Of a stretch of 5,956 nucleotides of DNA, positions 1 through 5,956 are shown in pieces. A program made the position numbers and the translations under genes. Every line of letters begins with the position of its first letter. Position 1 is the first letter of the stretch. The notes below the pieces were generated by a model. The model was not told the DNA's origin, made no database searches, and worked only from the letters and a program-made list of their open reading frames with translations. This DNA is from Spirochaetaceae bacterium UBA1306 (GTDB taxonomy: Bacteria; Spirochaetota; Spirochaetia; Treponematales; Rectinemataceae). The stretch is from contig DBTW01000016.1 of assembly GCA_002307245.1 (NCBI GenBank), forward strand, positions 5,811-11,766. The letters are read 5' to 3'.

Positions 1-2246
1 TTGGACATGACCTTGATGACGCCCTTGGTGACGGCCTTCTTGTAGGTCTTGACCGCCTTCTCGTGGGAGAGGTCGGGGAGGAGCCCCGTCTTGATCATGT
101 CGTCGATGGCCTCGAAGACGAGGTAGGGATTGATCGCCGAGACCCCGTAGCCGATCAGCATCGAGAAGTGGTGGATCTCCCGGGGCTCGCCCGACTCGAG
201 GACTAGGCAGACGCGGGTGCGCGTCTCGTTGCGGATGAGGTGGTGGTGGAGCCCCGCGACCGCGAGGAGGGCCGGGACGGGCGCCCGGTCCTTGTTGACG
301 CCGCGGTCGGAGAGGATGAGGATGTTGCAGCCCTCGGCGAAGGCCTTGTCGGCCTTCGCGCAGACCTCGTCCATCGCCCTCTCTAGGTGGCTCCCCGCGC
401 CGACGCCGCCCTTCTTGCCCACCTCGTAGGTGATGGGGATGGTCACCGCCTTGAAGCCCGGGAGCGCGATGTTGCGCAGCCTCTCGAGCTCGCCGTTGTC
501 GATGAAGGGGCTCGAGAGCTTGATCTGCCGCGCCGCCTCCGGAGTCGGATGCACGAGGTCCCCCTCGGATCCCATGAAGGTCTCGGGACCGATGACGATC
601 TCCTCGCGGATCGCGTCGATGGGCGGGTTCGTGACCTGGGCGAAGAGCTGCTTGAAGTAGTTGTACAGGAGCTGGGGCTTGTCGGAGAGGACGGCCAGGG
701 GGATGTCGTTGCCCATGGAGCCTATCGGGTCGACCCCGTCGCGGACCATGGGCACGAGGACGAGCCTCTGGTCCTCGTAGGTGTAGCCGAAGGCCCGCTC
801 CAGGCGGAGCACGGTCTCGTGGTCGGGCTCGGCATGGGAGGGGGTGGCGGGGAGGTCCTCGAGCCTGACCATGTGCTCGTCGAGCCACTTCCGGTAGGGA
901 TGCGCGCGGGCCGCCCCCTCCTTGATCTCGTCGTCGTCGATGATCCGACCTTCCTTCGTGTCGATGAGGAGCATGCGGCCCGGCTGGAGCCTCTCCTTGC
1001 GCACGATCCGATCGGCTGGGATGTCGAGGACCCCCACCTCGGAGGCGAGGATCACGGTGTCGTCGAGGGTGACGTAATAGCGCGCGGGCCTGAGTCCGTT
1101 GCGGTCGAGGACGGCCCCCACGCTCGTCCCGTCGGTGAAGGCCATCGCCGCGGGGCCGTCCCAGGGCTCGATGAGGGTGGCGTGGTACTCGTAGAAGGCC
1201 TTCTTCGCGTCGCTCATCGACTCGTGGCCCGACCAGGGCTCGGGGATCATCATCATCATCGCGTGCGAGAGCGGCCTGCCCGTGAGGTAGAGGAATTCGA
1301 GGCAGTTGTCGAACATGGCCGAGTCCGACCCGTTCGGGTTGATGATCGGCATGATGCTCGAGGTGTCGGGGCCGAAGAGCTCGGTCCGAATCATCGACTC
1401 GCGGGCGTGCATCCAGTTCACGTTGCCGCGCAAGGTGTTGATCTCGCCGTTGTGGATGAGGTAGCGGTAAGGGTGGGCGCGTTCCCAGCTCGGGAAGGTG
1501 TTCGTGCTGAAGCGCGAATGCACGACGCTCAGGGCCGACTCGAAGGAGGGATGCGAGAGGTCCAGGTAGAAGGGCTCCACCTGCTCGGAGATGAACATGC
1601 CCTTGTAGACGATGGTCTTGCAGGAGAGGCTGGCGAAGTAGAAGTAGTCCGGCGAGGCCTCGGTCTTGCCCTCGGTGGACTTCTCGGCCCGCTTGCGCAC
1701 GACGTAGAGCTTGCGCTCGAAGGCCATGTCGTCCAGGGCCCCGACCGAGCCCTTCGCGATGAAGAGCTGGCAGATATGGGGCATGACCGAGCGCGAGATG
1801 TTGCCGAGAGAGGACACGTCGACGGGGAGGTCGCGCCAGCCGAGGCAGGAGAGCCCCTCTTCGAAGACGATCTTCTCGAGGCGGCCCTTGACCACGGCCC
1901 GGGTGGCGGGGTTGCGGGGGAGGAACACCATGCCGACGCCGTAGTCGCCGGCGGGCGGCAGGGCGATGCCCGACTCGGGGCAGACCTCGGTGAAGAAGCG
2001 GTGCGGGATCTGCGTAAGCACGCCGGCCCCGTCGCCGGAGTTGCGCTCGTAGCCGGCGCCCCCGCGGTGGCTCATGTTGTTGAGGATCGTGAGCGATTGG
2101 CTCACGATCTCGTGGGACTTCCGTCCCTTGATGTTGACCACGAAACCGATGCCGCAGGAGTCGTGCTCCCGCGCGGGATCGTACAAGCCCTGAGCGGGCG
2201 GCAAGCCGGCGGGGACCTGCCCGCCCTCCTGGTTTTGACCCATCAT
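1..2246 (-). CDS. gltB: Glutamate synthase large (alpha) subunit, N-terminal half, cut by the left window edge
   Basis: GltB hydrolyses glutamine and passes the ammonia to 2-oxoglutarate, giving glutamate in the cytoplasmic GS-GOGAT pathway. About 748 codons are visible, without a stop, of a family usually near 1500 residues. The protein begins MMGQNQEGG, and the class II amidotransferase domain starts at HDSCGIGF. Cys31 (codon 2156-2154) is the expected nucleophile, exposed in this family by removal of a propeptide, here about 30 residues. Further family motifs are SHRGGAGYERNSGDGAG (about residues 58-75), HPYRYLIHNGEINTLRGN (about 254-272) and DRNGLRPARYY (about 380). From about residue 470 the central domain follows, with SDRGVNKDRAPVPALLA, HHHLIRNETRTR and INPYLVFEAIDD. 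The frame leaves the window at KGVIKVMS, just where the FMN-binding half should begin. Two ATG codons are adjacent (2246 and 2243). The AAGGA ribosome site lies only 3 bases before the first and 6 before the second, so 2243 may be the true start. Whether gltD follows cannot be seen. The identification is secure. Confidence 0.96.
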   Translation of the reverse strand, partial: MMGQNQEGGQVPAGLPPAQGLYDPAREHDSCGIGFVVNIKGRKSHEIVSQSLTILNNMSHRGGAGYERNSGDGAGVLTQIPHRFFTEVCPESGIALPPAGDYGVGMVFLPRNPATRAVVKGRLEKIVFEEGLSCLGWRDLPVDVSSLGNISRSVMPHICQLFIAKGSVGALDDMAFERKLYVVRKRAEKSTEGKTEASPDYFYFASLSCKTIVYKGMFISEQVEPFYLDLSHPSFESALSVVHSRFSTNTFPSWERAHPYRYLIHNGEINTLRGNVNWMHARESMIRTELFGPDTSSIMPIINPNGSDSAMFDNCLEFLYLTGRPLSHAMMMMIPEPWSGHESMSDAKKAFYEYHATLIEPWDGPAAMAFTDGTSVGAVLDRNGLRPARYYVTLDDTVILASEVGVLDIPADRIVRKERLQPGRMLLIDTKEGRIIDDDEIKEGAARAHPYRKWLDEHMVRLEDLPATPSHAEPDHETVLRLERAFGYTYEDQRLVLVPMVRDGVDPIGSMGNDIPLAVLSDKPQLLYNYFKQLFAQVTNPPIDAIREEIVIGPETFMGSEGDLVHPTPEAARQIKLSSPFIDNGELERLRNIALPGFKAVTIPITYEVGKKGGVGAGSHLERAMDEVCAKADKAFAEGCNILILSDRGVNKDRAPVPALLAVAGLHHHLIRNETRTRVCLVLESGEPREIHHFSMLIGYGVSAINPYLVFEAIDDMIKTGLLPDLSHEKAVKTYKKAVTKGVIKVMS

Positions 2247-2256
2247 GGTTCCTTTT
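2247..2256 (-). promoter_or_regulatory. Ribosome binding site of gltB
   Basis: The minus strand reads AAAAAAGGAACC immediately before ATGATG. The AAGGA core is complementary to the 16S rRNA 3' end. It lies 3 bases from the first ATG and 6 from the second. The usual spacing of 5-9 bases favours the second ATG (2243-2241) as the initiator. Confidence 0.65.
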
Positions 2257-2273
2257 TTCCAACGACCTCAACC

Positions 2274-2292
2274 TGTTTCATTGGGTGAAACA
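2274..2292 (-). promoter_or_regulatory. 7-bp inverted repeat in the gltB leader
   Basis: TGTTTCA (2274-2280) and TGAAACA (2286-2292) are perfect reverse complements separated by five bases. In the gltB transcript this would be a modest AU-rich hairpin ending 27 bases before the first ATG. There is no U-run directly after it, so it is not an intrinsic terminator. It may instead be a 19-bp palindromic operator. Function is unknown. Confidence 0.4.
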
Positions 2293-2298
2293 AGAGAA

Positions 2299-2330
2299 TC
2301 AAGAACTAAGGTCTTGATCGGATGTCAAGA
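2299..2330. repeat. Three alternating TCAAGA/TCTTGA half-sites at a 13-base step
   Basis: On the plus strand TCAAGA stands at 2299-2304, its reverse complement TCTTGA at 2312-2317, and TCAAGA again at 2325-2330. Each start is exactly 13 bases from the last, leaving 7-base spacers. The result is two overlapping perfect inverted repeats that share the middle arm. The array lies 53-84 bases upstream of the gltB ATG at 2246. Its distal arm overlaps one TTGACA hexamer (2323-2328), so a bound dimeric regulator could compete with RNA polymerase. I do not recognise the motif as the site of a named regulator. The operator role is inference. Confidence 0.5.
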
Positions 2331-2372
2331 AACCATATTTATGCAAAAAATGTCAATAGAGTAGGTGGGATT

Positions 2373-2423
2373 TGCATAAAAATACGAAAAGCGCAGAAAA
2401 TAGTCTGTGGAGATGCATAAAAA
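2373..2423. repeat. Direct repeat TGCATAAAAA, two copies 41 bases apart
   Basis: TGCATAAAAA occurs at 2373-2382 and again at 2414-2423 on the plus strand. A related TGCAAAAAA lies at 2342-2350. The starts are 31 and 41 bases apart, close to three and four turns of B-DNA, so the A-tracts would fall roughly on one face of the helix. This could give intrinsic curvature or be an upstream activator or nucleoid-protein site for gltB. It could also be chance in AT-rich DNA. Confidence 0.35.
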
Positions 2424-2443
2424 GTATCAAAAATTGAAATCTT

Positions 2444-4297
2444 CTACACAATAAACTTTTTTACCAGCTCGTTGAGGGACTTTACCGACTCGGAGTTCTT
2501 GGTTCCGGCATCCGCAATCGCCTCGGCGGCCTTGAATATCTCGGTGATGCCGATGCTGATTTCCTCCATGCCGTTCTTCGTATCGGCCGAGATGTCCGAG
2601 ACCTGGCTCATCGCTTGAGTGATGGCCCCGACCTTCTCGCTCATGGTCTTGGAGGATCCGCGGACTTCCTCGGTCGTGGAGATCAACGAGGCGAGGGCTT
2701 CGAGGATCTGCTGGGCGCCGATCGAGAGCTCGCTCGTGGCGTTCTTCATCTCGGACATCGAGAAGGCCACGCTCTTGATCTGCTCGACGATCTTGTTGAA
2801 GACCTCGCCCGTCCGCTGGGTGCTGTGCTCGGAGATCTTGATGCTATCCGCGACCTCGCCCAGGGCCTTGGTCACGGAGCCCGCGCTCTCGGCGCTCGAT
2901 TCGGCGAGGTTGCGGATCTCGTCGGCGACCACGGCGAAGCCCTTGCCGTACTCGCCCGCGTGGGCGGCCTCGATCGCGGCGTTCATCGCGAGGAGGTTGG
3001 TCTTGGAGGCTATATCCTGGATGATCTGGATCATCTCCATGATCACCCCGGCCGAGTCGGCGACCTTCTTGATGCCCCGCTCGGTCTCCTCCATCTCGGA
3101 CTGCCCGTCCTGGGCCGAGGCCTCGAGCTCGTTGGCGATCTTGAGCTTTTCCTCGGCCGCGGCGGCGATATTGGCGATATTGGCGCTCATCTCCTCGATG
3201 CTGGCGCTCGATTCGTTGATCGCGGAGGCCTGATCGGCAATGAGCTGGGCCAGGCGGCCGATGAAGAGCTCCACGTCGCTGGCCGACTTGGCGCTCTTGG
3301 ACACCTCGGTATCGAGGACGATGATCTTGTTCTTCATGCCCTCGGTGTTGGCCCGGATCTCGTGGAGGCTCGCGGCGGTCTCCTCCGAGCTGGCGGCGAG
3401 CTCCGAGGATATCTCGTCCGCTCCCGTGGCGACGGTCTTGACCTCGGTCATCAGGGCCTGGAGGGTGCCGATGAAGCCGTTGAAGAAATCGGCCACCTTG
3501 CCGATCTCATCGTGGCCCCGGGCGTCGGTCCGGACCGTCAGGTCGCCCGTCGCGGCCTTTTGGAAGGCCAGGACGTAATTGCCCAGGGGCTTCATGACGA
3601 GACGTATAAGGAAGAAAAGGCCGAAGCCGAGGCCGAGCATCAGCACCAGCGCGGTGATGACGATGTTCCGCGTAGCCGCCGCCTGGGTGAGGACCGCCTG
3701 CTTCAGGGACGAGATGATCTCGAAGGCGCCGTGCACCTCCCCGGCCTTCCAGCCTTCCTTGACCCCGCCGATCGGGTCGACCGATCCCGCGGGATCCCCA
3801 TGGCAGAAGAGGCATTCCTCGCTGAGGCGTATGGGCTTGAAGTAATAGACGTTCGCGCCGTCCTCTTTGACGTATTCGGTCAATTCCCCCGATTCGAGCT
3901 TCTTCAGCGCGTCGATCTCGATGCCCTTGGGCTCGTTATCAGGGCTTCTGGGCTGGAATTTAGGCACCCGGAACTGGTATTGCCCTTCCTTGGAGTTCTT
4001 CCTCGCCACTTCGATCGCGGTGATGATGGGCACAGCCTGGAGGAGGGCGGTCCTATCGCCTCGCTTGGCCAAGGTCGCGAGATCGGTTATCGTCCCCGAC
4101 TCGAGCCTATCGGCCATGGCGTCCCGCGTCGCCTCGACCGTATAGACGATCGCCCGGCTCTTTTCGAGTATGGCGGCCTTGGCTTGGGCCGTAATGTCCC
4201 CGATGTAGAACTGGGAAATGACCAGGGTTATGATCAGCATCCCGCCCAGGGAGAGCAGGAGCACCTTGAACTTCAGGTTGAGGTCGCGAAAGCGCAT
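2444..4297 (-). CDS. Methyl-accepting chemotaxis protein with a c-type haem (Tll0287-like/DUF3365) periplasmic sensor
   Basis: A transmembrane chemoreceptor that should control CheA kinase through CheW. From the chosen start (617 residues, MRFRDLNLKF), TM1 spans about residues 11-33. A periplasmic domain of about 180 residues follows and contains ECLFCHGDP. Its Cys162, Cys165 and His166 (bases 3800-3814) form a CxxCH covalent haem c site, as in Tll0287-like/DUF3365 sensors. TM2 spans about 211-235, then HAMP to about 285, then a long coiled coil. The signalling tip is near residues 430-468 (NLLAMNAAIEAAHAGEYGKG and FAVVADEIRNLAE). No C-terminal CheR-tethering pentapeptide is present; it ends KKFIV. 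The frame stays open upstream to an ATG at 4378 (644 residues), but that adds a 27-residue non-membrane extension with no ribosome site. The ATG at 4297 sits right before TM1 and 7 bases after a good -10 box. The MCP call is certain; the haem is predicted from the motif and the ligand is unknown. Confidence 0.95.
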   Translation of the reverse strand: MRFRDLNLKFKVLLLSLGGMLIITLVISQFYIGDITAQAKAAILEKSRAIVYTVEATRDAMADRLESGTITDLATLAKRGDRTALLQAVPIITAIEVARKNSKEGQYQFRVPKFQPRSPDNEPKGIEIDALKKLESGELTEYVKEDGANVYYFKPIRLSEECLFCHGDPAGSVDPIGGVKEGWKAGEVHGAFEIISSLKQAVLTQAAATRNIVITALVLMLGLGFGLFFLIRLVMKPLGNYVLAFQKAATGDLTVRTDARGHDEIGKVADFFNGFIGTLQALMTEVKTVATGADEISSELAASSEETAASLHEIRANTEGMKNKIIVLDTEVSKSAKSASDVELFIGRLAQLIADQASAINESSASIEEMSANIANIAAAAEEKLKIANELEASAQDGQSEMEETERGIKKVADSAGVIMEMIQIIQDIASKTNLLAMNAAIEAAHAGEYGKGFAVVADEIRNLAESSAESAGSVTKALGEVADSIKISEHSTQRTGEVFNKIVEQIKSVAFSMSEMKNATSELSIGAQQILEALASLISTTEEVRGSSKTMSEKVGAITQAMSQVSDISADTKNGMEEISIGITEIFKAAEAIADAGTKNSESVKSLNELVKKFIV

Positions 4298-4303
4298 AGG
4301 CGA

Positions 4304-4332
4304 AGTATAGAACAGGCTCCCTACCATAGCAA
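4304..4332 (-). promoter_or_regulatory. Sigma70-like promoter of the chemoreceptor gene, probably leaderless
   Basis: On the minus strand TTGCTA (4332-4327) and TATACT (4309-4304) are separated by exactly 17 bases. They match the -35 consensus at 4 of 6 positions and the -10 consensus at 5 of 6. The A of the ATG at 4297 is the seventh base after the -10 box, which is where transcription normally begins. The mRNA would then start at or next to its initiation codon. This agrees with the lack of a well-placed Shine-Dalgarno sequence there and argues against the longer 4378 start, whose codons would lie upstream of the transcript. Confidence 0.5.
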
Positions 4333-4455
4333 GCTCGCCGGCTTTTTCGAGCCCGGCCCGGCTGTGCGGCTCGATCATTTGCGGTGTAGAGTGGCCTTCC
4401 TCGAACCGATATTGGATGGAAGGCCTCCGTCTCGCACTTTTTGGCGAGGCGCAGG

Positions 4456-4488
4456 TATATTAATAGAAGGGAGATCGATCGAGGCGCG
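4456..4488 (+). promoter_or_regulatory. Candidate -10 box and ribosome site of the rightward membrane-protein gene
   Basis: A short AT-rich island, TATATTAAT (4456-4464), stands in GC-rich surroundings 25 bases before the ATG at 4489 and could be a -10 element. I find no good -35 hexamer 16-18 bases upstream of it. GAGG at 4481-4484 lies 4 bases before the ATG and is the likely ribosome site. The stronger purine run AAGGGAGA (4467-4474) is 14 bases away, which is too far for normal initiation. Confidence 0.35.
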
Positions 4489-5956
4489 ATGACCGTAGGC
4501 CAAAAAGCTAGCGTAAGCCTCCTTGCAGCCGTTCTCCTCTTCGCGGCCTTCGCCGTGGCGGCCTTCTCGGGACTCTTCGACGTCATCGAGTCGAGCTTCC
4601 GCAGCCCTTCGATCGTCCGAGGCATCGATTCCTCCCTGTCCCAGGCGGCCGAGGCGGAAGCCCGCTACCATTCCGCCAACCTCGCCCGCTTCGGCTCCGT
4701 CCTGGCCCTCGAGCCTGTGCGCAAGAGTTTCCTGCCCAACATGGGCTCCCAAGACGCCTTCGACCGCGCCAACGCCCTGGGCAAGCTCCAGGAAGAGACG
4801 GCCGGCCTCTCGGGCATCCGCCTCATCGACGCGAACGGCAAGCGCCTGCATTACAGCAGCCTGCCCGGCGACATCCGGTCCAAGGCCGAGCTCGAGACCA
4901 TGTACCGGAACTACGGCGAGGCCGGCGATCCTCCCTACGAGTCCGTCTCGGCGCCCGAGGGCTCGAAGGGCATTGTCCGCATCGATCCCGCCTCGGGCCG
5001 CTTCCTTTACTCCTTGCCCTTCGTCGACGGCTTCGGCGTCTATCGCGGCAGCGCGGTCTTCATGGTCTCGACCGAGGGCCTCGTCTCCCTCCTCGTCAAG
5101 GAGGGCCTCTCCTCGGTGGGCGAGGTCGCCGTGCCCGCCGGAACCGAGGGCATCCTCCTCCGCGCCCCGACCGCCCTGCGGTCCGCCCTCGGCGCCCGAG
5201 CCGCCGAGCTCTGGAAATCCGGGCTCGACGCGACGCCCCAGTCCCTGGCCGTCTCCGAGGCCAGCGGCGAGTCCTTCATCCTCTTCTCGAAGAAAGTCGA
5301 GGGAGCGGGCCGGGTCGGCTACGCCATCCCAGCCAGCGACTTCTCCCTGCCGACGGCGATGAAGTGGATCCTCCTCGCCTCCTTCTTCGTCACCGCCTAT
5401 CTCCTGGCCTTCCTCCTCCTCAACATCCGCCAGGACCGCATGACGGTGCTCTCCGACCGGATCAAGCGATTCCAGATCAACCTCCTCGAGGAATACGTCG
5501 AGGGCAAGTCCGAACTCGACTTCGGCCGGTGGAGGCGGGAGCTCGAGGCGCGGCGGCCCGAGGTCAAGAAAGCCATTCGCGGCAGCGTCGGAAGAGTCCG
5601 CAAGCACCGCCAGGCCGACGTCGACGAACTCATCGACAAGAGCTGGGATGAGATCCTCGCCGTCCTGGGCGGCAAGGCGGGAACCGAAGGCGCGGCGATC
5701 GGCCAGGGCATCGGCCTCAAGGAGATCGAGAAGCTCCTGGGGGACGCCCTCAAGAACGGCAGTTTCGTCCTCCCGGCAGGCTCCGTCGTCGCCTCCGGTG
5801 CTGCCTCAGGCGCCGGAAAGGGCCCTGCCGAGACAGCTCCCCCCAGGCCCCCCGTGGAATCGGCAGCGAGCCTCGCCGCCCGCGCTCAAGAGCCCGCCGA
5901 GCTGGAAGAGTTCGAGGAAGCCGAGTCGGTAGAGGAAGCCGAGTCGGTGGAGGAAG
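4489..5956 (+). CDS. Two-pass membrane protein with a Cache-like periplasmic domain and acidic-repeat tail, cut by the right window edge
   Basis: I recognise no named gene; 489 codons are visible without a stop. The protein starts MTVGQKASVSLLAAVLLFAAF, with TM1 at about residues 7-27. A periplasmic region of about 260 residues follows. GIRLIDANGKRLHYSS (109-124) and YSLPFVDGFGVYRGSAVFMVS (174-194) have the pattern of Cache-type extracellular sensor domains: a hydrophobic strand, D-x-N-G-K, and a later G-x-x-x-G-S strand. TM2 is about 292-313 (KWILLASFFVTAYLLAFLLL). The cytoplasmic part opens with a charged, probably helical block (RIKRFQINLLEEYVEGKSELDF, then a W-R-R-E-L-E-A-R-R stretch and DKSWDEILAVLGG near 382-395). 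A Pro/Ala/Gly-rich linker then leads into EEAESV repeats from residue 476. No HAMP, kinase, GGDEF or MCP domain is visible before the edge. The helical block resembles uncharacterised spirochaete proteins I recall, but not firmly. The gene diverges from the chemoreceptor with a 191-base gap. The ATG is supported by GAGG 4 bases upstream and by its position just before TM1. Confidence 0.85.
   Translation, partial: MTVGQKASVSLLAAVLLFAAFAVAAFSGLFDVIESSFRSPSIVRGIDSSLSQAAEAEARYHSANLARFGSVLALEPVRKSFLPNMGSQDAFDRANALGKLQEETAGLSGIRLIDANGKRLHYSSLPGDIRSKAELETMYRNYGEAGDPPYESVSAPEGSKGIVRIDPASGRFLYSLPFVDGFGVYRGSAVFMVSTEGLVSLLVKEGLSSVGEVAVPAGTEGILLRAPTALRSALGARAAELWKSGLDATPQSLAVSEASGESFILFSKKVEGAGRVGYAIPASDFSLPTAMKWILLASFFVTAYLLAFLLLNIRQDRMTVLSDRIKRFQINLLEEYVEGKSELDFGRWRRELEARRPEVKKAIRGSVGRVRKHRQADVDELIDKSWDEILAVLGGKAGTEGAAIGQGIGLKEIEKLLGDALKNGSFVLPAGSVVASGAASGAGKGPAETAPPRPPVESAASLAARAQEPAELEEFEEAESVEEAESVEE
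5914..5956 (+). repeat. 18-bp tandem repeat encoding EEAESV, running off the right edge
   Basis: Two full units of GAGGAAGCCGAGTCGGTR lie at 5914-5931 and 5932-5949. They differ only at the last, silent base (GTA/GTG). A third unit begins at 5950 and is cut after 7 bases. The unit is a multiple of three, so copy-number change by slippage would keep the frame and only lengthen or shorten an acidic cytoplasmic segment. The total copy number cannot be seen. Confidence 0.85.

Larger units (their letters stand above)
2247..2443 (-). promoter_or_regulatory. AT-rich intergenic region upstream of gltB
   Basis: This 197-base gap between the stop of the chemoreceptor gene and the start of gltB has no plausible gene. 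From 2281 to 2443 only 54 of 163 bases are G or C, against strongly GC-rich genes on both sides. Reading towards gltB there are two perfect TTGACA hexamers (2356-2351 and 2328-2323), but neither has a convincing -10 box 16-18 bases downstream, so the promoter is not resolved. The region also carries a half-site array, a short inverted repeat and repeated TGCATAAAAA words, described separately. The combination suggests a regulated promoter for gltB, which in bacteria is often controlled by nitrogen status. That role is inference. Confidence 0.6.

Noticed and set aside
1243..1260. ATC/ATG trinucleotide run giving four consecutive Met in GltB
   Set aside because: Met-rich MMxxIPEPW is normal at this place in glutamate synthase, and the run is only a few codons long.
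387..2288. Long plus-strand open frame (633 codons) opposite gltB
   Set aside because: It is the antisense shadow of a clearly conserved gltB frame in GC-rich DNA. Its translation is rich in Gly, Glu, Val, His and Arg, with no recognisable domain.
2341..2356. Possible sigma54 (-24/-12) promoter, TTGACA...TTGCA, before gltB
   Set aside because: The spacing between the G of the -24-like and -12-like elements is one base short, and the -24 element lacks the GG of TGGCAC.
4298..4378. 27-residue N-terminal extension of the chemoreceptor from the ATG at 4378
   Set aside because: It has no ribosome site and no membrane or signal character. It would start upstream of the best promoter, which lies inside the extension.
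4473..4482. GATCGATCGA palindrome next to the rightward gene's ribosome site
   Set aside because: It is a short palindrome of common words that partly coincides with the ribosome site. There is no second copy or other support for a regulatory role.
2615..4492. Long plus-strand open frame (625 codons) opposite the chemoreceptor gene
   Set aside because: The minus-strand frame encodes a full MCP with unmistakable motifs. This frame is a low-complexity GC-driven shadow with no domain signature.
4523..5362. Plus-strand Pro/Ser/Ala/Arg-rich frame overlapping the membrane protein
   Set aside because: Its composition is typical of an out-of-frame reading of GC-rich codons. The 4489 frame remains open through it to the window end.
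4375..5607. Minus-strand open frame (410 codons) opposite the membrane protein
   Set aside because: The plus frame from 4489 has two membrane segments, a Cache-like pattern and a ribosome site. The minus frame is Gly/Glu/Asp/Arg-rich shadow sequence.

Overview
The window comes from a bacterium with GC-rich coding sequence. It holds three genes, two of which are cut by the window edges. The chemoreceptor signalling tip and the cytoplasmic tail of the third protein remind me of spirochaetes (Spirochaetota with high GC). That placement is from memory of protein style only and is tentative. I see no mobile element, CRISPR array, tRNA or rRNA.

Layout. (1) From 2246 leftwards off the left edge, on the minus strand, lies the first half of the large subunit of glutamate synthase (gltB). 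It has the class II glutamine amidotransferase domain, including the nucleophile Cys31, and the central domain; the FMN/Fe-S half lies outside the window. (2) From 2247 to 2443 is an intergenic region strikingly poorer in GC than its surroundings (54 G/C of 163 bases over 2281-2443). It carries three alternating TCAAGA/TCTTGA half-sites at an exact 13-base step, a 7-bp-stem inverted repeat and a repeated TGCATAAAAA word. This is the likely control region of gltB. (3) From 4297 down to 2444, on the minus strand, is a complete methyl-accepting chemotaxis protein. Its periplasmic sensor contains a CxxCH c-type haem motif (Tll0287-like/DUF3365 type), followed by HAMP and the MCP signalling hairpin. 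(4) From 4298 to 4488 is a divergent intergenic region. It has a good sigma70-like promoter for the chemoreceptor, placed so that transcription would begin at the ATG (a leaderless mRNA), and a weaker candidate facing right. (5) From 4489 rightwards off the right edge, on the plus strand, is a two-pass membrane protein. It has a Cache-like periplasmic domain and a cytoplasmic tail that enters an acidic tandem repeat (EEAESV) just as the window ends.

How they fit together. The central chemoreceptor is probably a redox or small-ligand sensor acting through CheA/CheW encoded elsewhere. The divergently transcribed protein also looks like an extracytoplasmic sensor or membrane scaffold, but no functional link is proven. 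Glutamate synthase is core nitrogen assimilation and is probably independently promoted from the AT-rich gap. I found no clearly new multi-gene system. The points most worth a second look are the half-site array before gltB, the leaderless promoter geometry and the haem-binding chemoreceptor.
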